A stretch of DNA of 64,000 nt. It comes from Pokkaliibacter sp046614695 (GTDB lineage: Bacteria; Pseudomonadota; Gammaproteobacteria; Pseudomonadales; Balneatricaceae). The stretch covers positions 127,819 through 191,818 of the forward strand of contig NZ_JBKKHQ010000008.1 of NCBI RefSeq assembly GCF_046614695.1. Reading direction: 5' to 3'. Position numbers and translations under genes: made by a program. Under the pieces are notes generated by a model, which was given only the letters and a program-made list of their open reading frames with translations, did not search any database and was not told the DNA's origin. Shown here piece by piece: positions 16,540 through 24,937 of this stretch. Each line of letters starts with the position of its first letter. The stretch's first letter is position 1.

Positions 16540-17172
16540 GTGGATCTGGTTCTTAGTCGGAATGAATCGGTCAAGACCAAGCTTGGCCAATGCCTTGTGC
16601 ATGGGACTACCTTGCTGACAAGCCCGGAGGGTGTGTCGGGCGAGGCAATTAAGGTGGTCTGGTTACACGTTCATCCAGGTGATGATGTGTCATCTCGTTT
16701 AGGTGCTGTTACTCAGCGCTTTACTGCTGCCCGAGTCGTGGTGCTGTCGAATATCCCTTCGGATGCCGAAGGAATGCAGGCCATCATTGCCGGTGCTTCA
16801 GGATATATGAATGCCCTGGCTCGTACGGATGTGTATGAGCAGGTTCGCCAGACGGTAGTTTCAGGTCACGTATGGCTGGGGCAATCGCTGTTATTGGAAA
16901 TGGTCAGGCAGATGGGAAGAACCCTCGTGCCCAAGGCAGATACGGAGATCAGGCTATCTGAAAGAGAGCAGTTACTAGTCAGACATTTGGGTAAAGGTTT
17001 GAGTAATCAGGCCATCGCTGAAGCCATCGGGCTCTCAGAACAAACGATAAAAAATCAACTAAGTGCACTTTACCGGAAATATAACGTGAAGGACCGGCTA
17101 TCTCTGATCATGGCGTTGGGAAACCTGCAGGCCAGGGACTTCGGAGCACAAGCAGCACGGGGAGGCGAATAG
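16540..17172 (+). CDS. LuxR/NarL-type regulator with degenerate receiver
   Basis: The 210-residue protein has a C-terminal LuxR HTH (about 140-200: LSEREQLLVRHLGKGLSNQ, then IAEAIGLSEQTIKNQLSALY). The N-terminal part follows the receiver fold, but the strand that should end in the phosphorylated Asp reads VVWLHVHPGDD and no clear phospho-acceptor is seen. It is therefore probably a pseudo-receiver, as in CsgD/VpsT-type biofilm regulators, some of which bind c-di-GMP. I did not see the VpsT W-[FLM]-[TS]-R motif. It starts with GTG 2 bp after the adaptor gene and ends 1 bp before the TolC gene, so a regulator is embedded inside the export operon. It probably controls this operon or its substrate. 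Confidence 0.8.
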   Translation: MDLVLSRNESVKTKLGQCLVHGTTLLTSPEGVSGEAIKVVWLHVHPGDDVSSRLGAVTQRFTAARVVVLSNIPSDAEGMQAIIAGASGYMNALARTDVYEQVRQTVVSGHVWLGQSLLLEMVRQMGRTLVPKADTEIRLSEREQLLVRHLGKGLSNQAIAEAIGLSEQTIKNQLSALYRKYNVKDRLSLIMALGNLQARDFGAQAARGGE

Positions 17173-17173
17173 G

Positions 17174-18892
17174 GTGAACCATTCCAATAAGGCTTTTAGA
17201 CTGAGCCTGTTAACACTATCCATTCTGGGCTTCGGCCAGGCTAATGCAGACACCTTGGAGCAGGTTATCAAGGACAATGTCTACAAAAGCCCGCTCGTAG
17301 AACAGGCAAAATATGACCACCAGACTGACAAGCAGGCGATTCGCGAAGCGCGTTCAGGCTATCTGCCAACGATCGATCTGAATCTGGCTGCGGGTCGTGA
17401 GAAAACCGAAAAGCTTAACGGTAATACCGTTAACGACATTATGACCCGTCGCGAAGCTTCTTTGACGTTAAGTCAGACGTTGTTCGACGGTTTCCAGACC
17501 AGTTCGGAAGTAGCGCGTCAAACAGCTGCAGCAGATGCTTCAGCCCTACAGCTGGATGGTCAGACTGATAGCGTGGCCCTGCAGATTGCCAGTGCCTATC
17601 TGAATGTTTATCGCCGTAACCAGCTGCTGTTGCTTGCCCAGGAAAACCTGTCCAAGCACCAGAGTATTTACGACCAGATTCAGCAACGTCGCCAGTCTGG
17701 TGTGGCGTCTCAGGCCGAACTTGCTCAGGCTGAAACCCGCCTTGCATTGGCGCAGGCCAATGTCATCTCCGCGCGAAATAACCTGAGCGATGAGAAGGCG
17801 ACCTACATGCAGGTGGTTGGTGTTGAGCCTAATGACACCGTGTTCCCTGATTTTAATGAAGCCTTGCTGCCACAGTCTGAAGATGCGGCGGTAGCCCTTG
17901 CTCTGGATAGCAACAAGATCCTTCAGTCTGCTAACTCTGATATTGAAGAAGCGCAGGCGCAGGTGAAATCACGTAATGGCTCTTTCTTCCCGCGGGTAAC
18001 CTTTGAAGTTAGCCGTAACTGGGATGAAAACGTGGATGGCGTCCGTGGTGAGGATGCTGACTACATGGCGATGGTCCGTATGAACTATAACCTGTTCAAT
18101 GGTGGTGCGGATTCTTCCCGACATAAGCAGGCCATTCAGCAGGTCAGTAAAGCCAAATCCGTGCGTGACCAGACCTACCGTGAAGTCATTCAGACCACGC
18201 AGCTTTCCTGGTCTGCCTATGATTTGCTCAAGCAGCAGATTCCCTATTATGAAGGTCAGGTTCGTTCTGCGGAGCAGACTCGTGAACTGTACAAACAACA
18301 GTTCAACCTGGGACAGCGCTCATTGCTGGACTTGCTGGACTCCGAGAATGAGCTGTTTGAAGCTCGCAACTCTTTGGTGGGGGCGCAGGCTGACTTCCGC
18401 TACGCTGAGTACCGCTTGCTGGCGGCTTCTTCACAGCTGATGGTAGGTATTGAGACCCCCGATAAGGTAATGACGGGTTCTGACACGGTTGCTGATACAG
18501 CAGCAATGCCAGTTGCTGAAACTCCTGTCGAGCCACAGACTGCTGCGCCAGCGGATGCTGACTATGATGCGGTTAAGTCTGAACTGAATGCCTGGCAAAC
18601 AGCTTGGGAAGGTAAGGATATTAACGCTTACATTGCTCAGTACACCGATGACTTTGCGCCAGCTAACCAAACCCATGCTCAGTGGGTAAAAGAGCGTACT
18701 TCGCGACTGGCTTATCCAAAATGGATCAAGGTTGAGATTGGCGATCCGCAGATCTCCGTGATGGGTGACCGTGCTGTCGTTCGTTTTAGCCAGCACTATA
18801 CTGCCAATCATTACGAAGATAATGTGATGAAAGAGCTGATGATGGTCCGTCAGGGCGATCAGTGGAAGATTGCTGAGGAGATGTCGCTGTAA
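17174..18892 (+). CDS. TolC-like channel fused to an NTF2-like (Cds6-type) domain
   Basis: Outer-membrane channel of the type I system, 572 residues. It has a signal peptide (to about residue 25, ending FGQANA), then two outer-membrane-efflux repeats (about 26-435, with LRQ-type coiled-coil helices and the LDLLDSENELFEARNSLVGA segment). A Pro/Ala/Glu/Thr-rich linker (about 440-470) leads to an extra C-terminal domain (about 470-572). That domain reads WQTAWEGKDINAYIAQYTDDF, then IKVEIGDPQISVMGDRAVVR and the terminal WKIAEEMSL, an NTF2/SnoaL-like pattern. It resembles the repeats in the Csd6-like protein encoded next door (FTQHYTSNSY versus FSQHYTANHY). Typical TolC, LapE or PrtF channels lack it. 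It starts with GTG behind GGGGAGG and is followed by a strong terminator. Confidence 0.88.
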   Translation: MNHSNKAFRLSLLTLSILGFGQANADTLEQVIKDNVYKSPLVEQAKYDHQTDKQAIREARSGYLPTIDLNLAAGREKTEKLNGNTVNDIMTRREASLTLSQTLFDGFQTSSEVARQTAAADASALQLDGQTDSVALQIASAYLNVYRRNQLLLLAQENLSKHQSIYDQIQQRRQSGVASQAELAQAETRLALAQANVISARNNLSDEKATYMQVVGVEPNDTVFPDFNEALLPQSEDAAVALALDSNKILQSANSDIEEAQAQVKSRNGSFFPRVTFEVSRNWDENVDGVRGEDADYMAMVRMNYNLFNGGADSSRHKQAIQQVSKAKSVRDQTYREVIQTTQLSWSAYDLLKQQIPYYEGQVRSAEQTRELYKQQFNLGQRSLLDLLDSENELFEARNSLVGAQADFRYAEYRLLAASSQLMVGIETPDKVMTGSDTVADTAAMPVAETPVEPQTAAPADADYDAVKSELNAWQTAWEGKDINAYIAQYTDDFAPANQTHAQWVKERTSRLAYPKWIKVEIGDPQISVMGDRAVVRFSQHYTANHYEDNVMKELMMVRQGDQWKIAEEMSL

Positions 18893-18918
18893 GCGGCATT
18901 CTCTGAGAGTGATGAACG

Positions 18919-18945
18919 AAAAAGCCACCCTTGGGTGGCTTTTTT
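18919..18945. terminator. Bidirectional terminator between tolC-like and csd4-like genes
   Basis: AAAAAGCCACCC and GGGTGGCTTTTT form a long stem with a 2-bp centre, with A-run and T-run flanks that serve both directions. It lies 27 bp after the tolC-like stop and 49 bp beyond the csd4-like stop. Confidence 0.9.
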
Positions 18946-18993
18946 ATTGAGTGGTATGAGTGAACTGATACTTCGGTATACAACAGGCCTGGT

Positions 18994-20478
18994 TTATCGG
19001 GAAATCTCAATCCAGGCTTGTCCCATCGGCTGTCCTGAAGCATTGCTGGCAATCACAGGATAGCGGTTACCCTGACCACTTTCGGAATATTGCCTCAGGA
19101 AATGAGACTTGCCGACTTGAATCAGGTAGCCCCGATCGTCGTGGTTTACGGGTGTTTCGGGTAACCAGCCGCGCAGGTTGAGCTGAATACCATCATCGTT
19201 GCTGCCGTTAGTGAAGCTGGTGATAAGTTCCAGAGTATCGTTAGCGGAAACCTGTAGTGTTTCGTTTTCCATAACCACACGATTCTGGCCGTTTACACTA
19301 ATGACAAAGACGCGCTGATCACCGGGGCGATGTTGTTTGGCATTATCTTGCTGGCGTTTCGCATACTCGCTGGAGTCGAGTGTTCGAACGTTAATGCTGC
19401 CGAATTTCTGGCCTTCCTTGCGGAAGACGACTTGGGTGTCGCTGTCGATTTTGACATCATTCATCGCATCATTGAGATTACCCAGTCCCAGAATATCGAC
19501 GGTCACACCGCGCTGGTAGTCAGAACCGACCTGAGTGACTTTCACCGTATCGCCCTTGTGAATATAAAGGGTGTCCTGATCCTTCAGCGTTTCGGTTTTG
19601 CCATCCACCTGAAATTCTGCGAAATGCAGGGCAGAGTTTGCGACCAATACTTTAGGTGTCTCCGGCACTATGCCGAGGCGTTCCATGAAAGCGTTGATAA
19701 CCAGATTGTGGTAACGAATCTTGTCTGTCAGTGAAGGCAGGTTTTTGGAGGCCTCGACACCGAAAGCAGGGAGACACTCTTTGCGAAGAGCATAGAAAGT
19801 CGCTGTCTTGCGCATTTCCGTGTAAGGGGTATCCGGGTCTGCTGTGCGGGTGTTAAAGAAGTGCAGGTAGTGATCCTTGTTCTCAATCTGTTTGTTAACT
19901 TCTTCAAGAACACCATTGGCCATCTCGCCGAGCTTCAGATCCGAACCATTGCTGCACTGATAGTCGTCAGCATCAGCAATCAAGGACTGGCCGTAGCGAT
20001 TTGGGTTGCGCAGGCTGTCGATATAAACCGGGGAGTGGAAACCCCAGCCATCGTGCAAGTGCAGGAACAAATCTGCCTTGGACATCAGAATTTTCAGTTG
20101 GTTGACGACCTGTAGCATGGGGCCGTTCTGCGCATCATCATGAAACTGGCGGTTCATATCGCCGTCAGGGCCACGGTCGCCAAGAATGATGGACTTGAGG
20201 TTGGCGCGCGGGACAACGATCAGGTTGCCCTTTTCCAGTTCGAGGTCGGGGTATAAGTCCGCAGACAAATAACCGCCCGGTTCATCACCCTGAATACCGC
20301 CTATCAAGAGCAGAGTTTTGCCATCCTGCCGGCCATTCACGTAATAGACATTGAGCTCGTAATCCGAACCGGGAAAGAACACTTCGTGGTGTCGGCCGGG
20401 ACGGGTTTCGGCATGGGCAGTCATTTGACAGAGCAGGGCTGTTCCAAGGGCGAGGGCAGCACGAGTAATCAACTTCAT
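18994..20478 (-). CDS. Csd4/Pgp1-like M14 carboxypeptidase (peptidoglycan)
   Basis: Predicted periplasmic zinc peptidase, 494 residues, with a signal peptide (cleavage near AHA-ET, residue 23). The M14 fold is shown by LLLIGGIQGDEPGGYLSADL, VPRANLKSIILGDRGPDGD, MNRQF, LHLHDGWGFHSP and FGVEASKNL. The first zinc motif reads Q63-G-D-E66 in place of H-x-x-E. An atypical Gln ligand is the known hallmark of Helicobacter Csd4, a D,L-carboxypeptidase that trims muropeptide tripeptides to dipeptides and gives helical shape. The C-terminal half (about 290-494) holds beta-rich domains. Its ATG overlaps the stop of the Csd6-like gene (ATGA), so the two are translationally coupled. Confidence 0.82.
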   Translation of the reverse strand: MKLITRAALALGTALLCQMTAHAETRPGRHHEVFFPGSDYELNVYYVNGRQDGKTLLLIGGIQGDEPGGYLSADLYPDLELEKGNLIVVPRANLKSIILGDRGPDGDMNRQFHDDAQNGPMLQVVNQLKILMSKADLFLHLHDGWGFHSPVYIDSLRNPNRYGQSLIADADDYQCSNGSDLKLGEMANGVLEEVNKQIENKDHYLHFFNTRTADPDTPYTEMRKTATFYALRKECLPAFGVEASKNLPSLTDKIRYHNLVINAFMERLGIVPETPKVLVANSALHFAEFQVDGKTETLKDQDTLYIHKGDTVKVTQVGSDYQRGVTVDILGLGNLNDAMNDVKIDSDTQVVFRKEGQKFGSINVRTLDSSEYAKRQQDNAKQHRPGDQRVFVISVNGQNRVVMENETLQVSANDTLELITSFTNGSNDDGIQLNLRGWLPETPVNHDDRGYLIQVGKSHFLRQYSESGQGNRYPVIASNASGQPMGQAWIEISR

Positions 20479-21965
20479 TTCAGGGCTTTCCAGGTCTCGT
20501 CTACGATGGCGAAGGAGCCAGGGCAGCCTTCCAGCGTTAAGGTTTTGATACCGTCATCGGCGTAGCTATTACTGGTGTAGTGCTGAGTAAAGCTGACCTG
20601 ATAACGGTTGGGTTGAACCTGATGTACTTTCAGATTCTCGTAGGTGATCTGCTGTTGGGGGCGCTCGGCAAAAATACCGCTTTTATAGTCCTTCCAGTCT
20701 GCCAGCGTCTTGCCGCCCTTATAGGTAAAGTTCGGGCTGTAGTACTGCAGATAATTGAAGATCTCGTTGTTGTTCCAGGACTTCATCCACTTGGCAACGA
20801 AGTCACTTGCTTCCGCAGTAAGGATGCCATCCGTCGACAGTGGCGTGCTGTCTTCAGCTACCAGACTCAGCTTGTCACCTTCGGGCTTGAAGAACAGGCG
20901 TTTGCTGTCCAGTGAGAAAAGGTTGGCAGCACAGTATTGCTGGCGGAAATCAAATACGACCTGATTGCCATCTTCTTTGAAGGCGTGAACATCGGTGACC
21001 TTGATCTGACGCTCCGGGAACATTTCGGCCAAGCGCTTTTTGCGGTCAACCCATTGCTCGCGGTTAAGGCCGTCAGCGCCACGGAAGTCCGGATGCAGCA
21101 TTTTGGCGACGGCGCTAATGTCCGCGTTGCTCCATTCTTTAATGAACGCATCAAGCTGACCCAGCATGGAGGCCCGGCGCTTGGCATAAGCGCTTGGTGT
21201 CATAAACTCGGTCTTTGGAGTAATGACTACGGTGGTCCCGGCAGTCAGAATTGGCTGCAGGTAATCTATCTCGTTGTTCTCAAAGGCAACGCAGCCGCGT
21301 GTGGCCACTTTGGTGGGATCATCATCATCCCGGCCATGCAGCCAGATGCCGGAACCATTACGACCTTCAATACGATCTAACGGGTTAGGGTAGTCGAGAG
21401 GAAACGCTCCATGTCCATAGACAGGCAGCAGGCTTTGGTCCGGAATAAAGTGGGTGATACGGTAAACCCCTTCAGGCGTACGCATGTCTCCTTCACTGAC
21501 TTTATCGCCGTCTTTCTGGCCAAACTGCAGGTTCTTGAAGGTGCGGATAATCGTTGGGGTGTCGTTCTTCACCTTAATGAGGTAAGCCTCCTTGCGAAAC
21601 TTATCCACAAGGATGTCGGTTTGCTCCTCAGGAGAACGGGAGAAAATATGCCCCGGAATAGTCGCTTCTTCAGCCGCTGCCTTTGGTGCAACGCTCTTTG
21701 CTGGCTTGGCGTCAGGGATTTTGGTCTGAGCTTGATGGCTGGCTGGATTCGTCGCTGCAGCCAGCTTTGCAGGTGCGCTGTGCTGATTACTGCTGGCCGG
21801 TTTTGCGCCTGAGGTGTCAACCTCAATCACCTTCACTCCCTGATTGGTCGGAGAGGTGGTAGCTGCCTGAGAAGAGGTACTGATGAGAGCGACAGAGATG
21901 GCCAGTGGTAGGCTGGCAAGTGCAGGTAACCACCCGCGACTGTCATGTTTAGCTGCTTTGTCCAT
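20475..21965 (-). CDS. Csd6/Pgp2-like L,D-transpeptidase-fold protein with two NTF2-like domains
   Basis: Predicted periplasmic protein of about 496 residues from the ATG at 21965, which places a good signal peptide at the N-terminus (WLPALASLPLAISVALIS, then SSQA-AT). A GTG at 22013 would add 16 residues and neither start has a good ribosome site. After an Ala/Pro/Lys-rich linker comes a YkuD domain with GIWLHGRDDDDPTKVATRGC; the His near 210 and Cys near 225 are the catalytic pair. Two NTF2-like domains follow (about 270-380 and 390-496). Helicobacter Csd6 and Campylobacter Pgp2 have the same YkuD plus NTF2 layout and act as L,D-carboxypeptidases that cut tetrapeptides to tripeptides, the substrate of Csd4/Pgp1. 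Here there are two NTF2 copies rather than one. Confidence 0.8.
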   Translation of the reverse strand: MDKAAKHDSRGWLPALASLPLAISVALISTSSQAATTSPTNQGVKVIEVDTSGAKPASSNQHSAPAKLAAATNPASHQAQTKIPDAKPAKSVAPKAAAEEATIPGHIFSRSPEEQTDILVDKFRKEAYLIKVKNDTPTIIRTFKNLQFGQKDGDKVSEGDMRTPEGVYRITHFIPDQSLLPVYGHGAFPLDYPNPLDRIEGRNGSGIWLHGRDDDDPTKVATRGCVAFENNEIDYLQPILTAGTTVVITPKTEFMTPSAYAKRRASMLGQLDAFIKEWSNADISAVAKMLHPDFRGADGLNREQWVDRKKRLAEMFPERQIKVTDVHAFKEDGNQVVFDFRQQYCAANLFSLDSKRLFFKPEGDKLSLVAEDSTPLSTDGILTAEASDFVAKWMKSWNNNEIFNYLQYYSPNFTYKGGKTLADWKDYKSGIFAERPQQQITYENLKVHQVQPNRYQVSFTQHYTSNSYADDGIKTLTLEGCPGSFAIVDETWKALK

Positions 21966-22013
21966 AGGCAGTAGCTGATTCTTCCGCACAATTAGGTAAA
22001 CCGGGATGCCCAC

Positions 22014-22394
22014 TTGCCCGTGACAGCAGAGTTAGATCAGAGTCTTTTGCTGTATCGATAGCAACGCCATTCTTGTGATGTCAGAGGGCCTCGCTACGTA
22101 CTGGAAGGACGTTGAAGGGTGAGACTGCCTCGGGGCATTCATCCACCGAGTATTCAGGGACGAGCCGGTATTGGTTTCAAACTGTTTGCGGCATTCTACC
22201 TGTGGGTATCTATGGCAGCAAACGCTAAATCACTGTGGCGGCAAATGTGATTGTTGTTCCATTTTTTCATGGGCTATAGTTCATTGGTGACGCGGCTTTA
22301 TGCCGACAGCGGGGGACAAATGGCCAAACTTTATCCACATTCAGTCATGGAGTTTGCGCCGGTGTTTGGACTACATGGAGAGTCGGAGTAGCTC
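22014..22394. other. Divergent promoter region, csd6-like and 22395 gene
   Basis: No gene is visible. A possible plus-strand promoter is TTGTTG (22251-22256), an 18-bp spacer and TATAGT (22275-22280). No strong dyad was noticed. Confidence 0.4.
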
Positions 22395-22733
22395 ATGCCT
22401 TATATCAAGCGTGATGAAGGCGGTAAGATTGCCGCTATTTTTGCCCAGCCTGAAGAGCAGGCTAAAGAACAGCTTGCTGCCGATGATCCTGAATTGCTGG
22501 CATTTTTGCATCAGGATGATAGCCATTCCAAAGCTTACATGCGTCAGTCTGACGTCGAGTTACAGCGTGTTCTGGAAGACGTTATCGATCTGCTGATCGA
22601 CAAAGGGGTGCTGATGTTCACGGATCTGCCCGCTCAGGCACAGCGCAAACTGGTTGGTCGTAAGCGGGTACGTCAAACCATGCAAACCAAGAGTACGCTT
22701 TTTAGTGACGAGGACGATCAGCTGTTGCTCTGA
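22395..22733 (+). CDS. Small acidic protein (annotated elsewhere as tryptophan synthase beta-like)
   Basis: A 112-residue soluble protein starting MPYIKRDEGGKIAAIFAQPE. Proteins with this start are common in Pseudomonadales and Oceanospirillales and are often named 'tryptophan synthase subunit beta like', although no PLP-enzyme motif is present. The middle is acidic and helical (ELLAFLHQDD, DVELQRVLEDVIDLLIDKGV) and suggests a small dimerising domain. It precedes the mevalonate genes by about 80 bp in the same direction. Function unknown. Confidence 0.75.
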   Translation: MPYIKRDEGGKIAAIFAQPEEQAKEQLAADDPELLAFLHQDDSHSKAYMRQSDVELQRVLEDVIDLLIDKGVLMFTDLPAQAQRKLVGRKRVRQTMQTKSTLFSDEDDQLLL

Positions 22734-22822
22734 TTCCCGTGTAATTGCATTGCTTACCCTGGCTGGCTAAAATCGCCGCTCTTTTGTGCCTGTATCCATG
22801 AAGCCTGGACGGCTTGGCAGGT

Positions 22823-23899
22823 ATGCCTTTCTCACTGCTGACAGGTCAGCGATCGCTTATGAAAGCGCACAAGATTTCCTCTGCCCCCGTACCGATGCGC
22901 TGGGTTGGCCCTATCGCCATTTCCGGTAATGTCCTGACTGATTCGCTGTCAGTCCCACTGGCGACCTATGAGTCTCCACTTTGGCACTCTGTGGGCCGTG
23001 GTGCGCGGGTGTCCCGCCTTTGTGAAGGCGGTATTAAAACCACCCTGATTGATGAGCGTATGACTCGCTCAATTCTGCTGGAAGCCGCTGATGCTGGTGT
23101 GGCCTTGAATGCCTGGCAGCGTCTGCAAGGTCTGCGAGACGAAATGCAGGCTGTTGTCAGTCAAAGCAGCCGCTTTGCAAAGCTTATCGATCTTCATCAT
23201 CAGATCGTGGGTAACCTTCTTTATATTCGGCTCGAGTTCACCACTGGTGATGCTTCCGGACATAACATGGTGACCAATGCCGCGGATCATCTGATGCGCT
23301 GGTTTATGGAGACCTTCCCGGAACTGAGTTATGGCTCCATTTCCGGTAACTATTGCTCGGATAAGAAAGCAACAGCGGTCAATGGCATTCTGGGGCGTGG
23401 TAAAAATGTTGTGGCAGAGATCCTGATTCCGCGGGACATTTGTGAACGTCGCCTGCTGACCACTCCTGAGAAAGTTGTTGATCTTAATATCAAGAAGAAT
23501 CTTCTCGGCACTCTGATGGCAGGTGGTATTCGAAGTGCGAACGCTCACTATGCCAATATGCTACTGGCTTTCTATATGTCGACGGGTCAGGATGCGGCGA
23601 ATATCGTCGAGGGTTCCCAGGGTGTGACCCATGCTGAAGTGCGTGAGGGCAATTTATATTTTTCCTGTACCTTGCCCAATCTGATCGTCGGAACTGTAGG
23701 AAATGGCAAAGGCCTTGATTTTGTTGAAGATAACCTCCAACAACTAGGCTGCCGTGAAGAGCGAGAGCCCGGTGCCAACGCTCGCAGGCTTGCTGCGATT
23801 TGTGCCACGGTAGTTCTTTGTGGTGAGCTTTCCCTGCTTGCCGCCCAGACCAATCCTGGTGAGTTGATGCAGGCACATATTCAATTGGAGCGTGGATGA
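22823..23899 (+). CDS. mvaA: Hydroxymethylglutaryl-CoA reductase
   Basis: Reduces HMG-CoA to mevalonate with two NAD(P)H, the committed step of the pathway. About 358 residues. Visible motifs are LATYESPLWHSVGRGARVSR with the catalytic Glu, TTGDASGHNMVTNAADHL, ISGNYCSDKKATAVNGILGR with the catalytic Lys, GQDAANIVEGSQG with the catalytic Asp, the GTVGNGKG nucleotide loop, and a C-terminal His in QAHIQLERG. The SGNYCSDKK and PGANARRLA patterns fit the class I (archaeal/eukaryotic-like) branch rather than the class II bacterial enzymes. The start is uncertain: TTG 22814, ATG 22823 and ATG 22859 are all in frame with weak ribosome sites. It overlaps the next gene by 4 bp. Confidence 0.9.
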   Translation: MPFSLLTGQRSLMKAHKISSAPVPMRWVGPIAISGNVLTDSLSVPLATYESPLWHSVGRGARVSRLCEGGIKTTLIDERMTRSILLEAADAGVALNAWQRLQGLRDEMQAVVSQSSRFAKLIDLHHQIVGNLLYIRLEFTTGDASGHNMVTNAADHLMRWFMETFPELSYGSISGNYCSDKKATAVNGILGRGKNVVAEILIPRDICERRLLTTPEKVVDLNIKKNLLGTLMAGGIRSANAHYANMLLAFYMSTGQDAANIVEGSQGVTHAEVREGNLYFSCTLPNLIVGTVGNGKGLDFVEDNLQQLGCREEREPGANARRLAAICATVVLCGELSLLAAQTNPGELMQAHIQLERG

Positions 23900-24918
23900 C
23901 CGACTCCACCAACGACCGCAAGATCGAACATATCCGTGTTATCGAAGATGATGCGGGTGTGGATCGTGATGGGCAGCATTTCGAGCGTTACCAGTTGATG
24001 CACCGGGCATTGCCCGAGATCAATCTGGAAGACGTCGATACCCGTGTAGAGTTATTTGGTAAAACCCTTTCTTTCCCGTTACTGATTTCCTCTATGACCG
24101 GGGGTGATCATGCATTGGTTGAGCGGATAAATCGCCACCTTGCCGAGGCAGCAGAGATTACCGGTGTTGCTATGGGAGTGGGTTCCCAGCGTGTGATGTT
24201 TACTCATCCTGCAGCACGTCGCAGCTTTGAACTGCGTGATGTTGCACCGACAGCGCTACTGCTTGGGAATGTCGGTGCGGTTCAGCTGAATTATGGTTTC
24301 ACTGATCAGCACTTGAATGATGCGCTGGATGTACTCAAGGCAGACGGCCTTTTTTTGCACGTCAACCCCCTGCAGGAAGCGATTCAGCCAGAGGGAGATA
24401 CCCGTTTTTCTGGTCTGACTGAACGCATCGCTGATGTCGTTGGCCGCATTGATGCACCTTTGATCCTCAAAGAAGTCGGTAGTGGTTTGAGTCCTGCCGA
24501 TATTGAACTCGGGCTCAAAGCCGGTATTCGCTTTTTTGATCTCGCGGGTACGGGCGGGACCTCATGGAGTCGTATCGAGCATCATCGGCGTTCGTCTGGT
24601 CAGCTCGGGTTACGTTTTCAGGACTGGGGTTTGCCCACACCTGTCGCGCTGGAAATGAGTCGTCCTTATCATTCCCAGGCAACTTTTTTTGCCAGTGGCG
24701 GCTTGCGAAGCGGATTGGATATGATCAAATCCGTTATACTTGGCGCTCGGCTATGCGGGCTGGCGGCCCCATTTTTAGCACCTGCCATGATCTCGACAGA
24801 AGCTGTCGTTCAGGAAATTGAAGTGCTCAGGCAGGAGTTTCGCGTCGCCATGTTTTTGCTGGGCGTTTCGACGTTTGATCAGCTCCATCGGAATGAAGCC
24901 CTACTATGGCGCAGGTAA
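23896..24918 (+). CDS. fni: Isopentenyl-diphosphate isomerase, type 2 (FMN)
   Basis: Interconverts isopentenyl and dimethylallyl diphosphate using reduced FMN. The 340-residue TIM barrel contains the family signatures FERYQLMHRALPEINLEDVD, LISSMTGGD, MGVGSQRVMF, the catalytic-Gln segment LHVNPLQEAIQPEGD, LKEVGSG, FDLAGTGGTSWSRIE and FASGGLRSGLD. It overlaps the HMG-CoA reductase gene by ATGA and is followed 19 bp later by HMG-CoA synthase. A type 2 enzyme beside mevalonate genes is the usual bacterial pairing. Confidence 0.95.
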   Translation: MTDSTNDRKIEHIRVIEDDAGVDRDGQHFERYQLMHRALPEINLEDVDTRVELFGKTLSFPLLISSMTGGDHALVERINRHLAEAAEITGVAMGVGSQRVMFTHPAARRSFELRDVAPTALLLGNVGAVQLNYGFTDQHLNDALDVLKADGLFLHVNPLQEAIQPEGDTRFSGLTERIADVVGRIDAPLILKEVGSGLSPADIELGLKAGIRFFDLAGTGGTSWSRIEHHRRSSGQLGLRFQDWGLPTPVALEMSRPYHSQATFFASGGLRSGLDMIKSVILGARLCGLAAPFLAPAMISTEAVVQEIEVLRQEFRVAMFLLGVSTFDQLHRNEALLWRR

Positions 24919-24937
24919 CAGGAACCGAGTCCTTTTT

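Noticed and set aside
24818..24937. A 40-residue N-terminal extension of HMG-CoA synthase
   Set aside because: It overlaps fni in another frame, shows no family similarity, and the ATG at 24938 gives the expected N-terminus.
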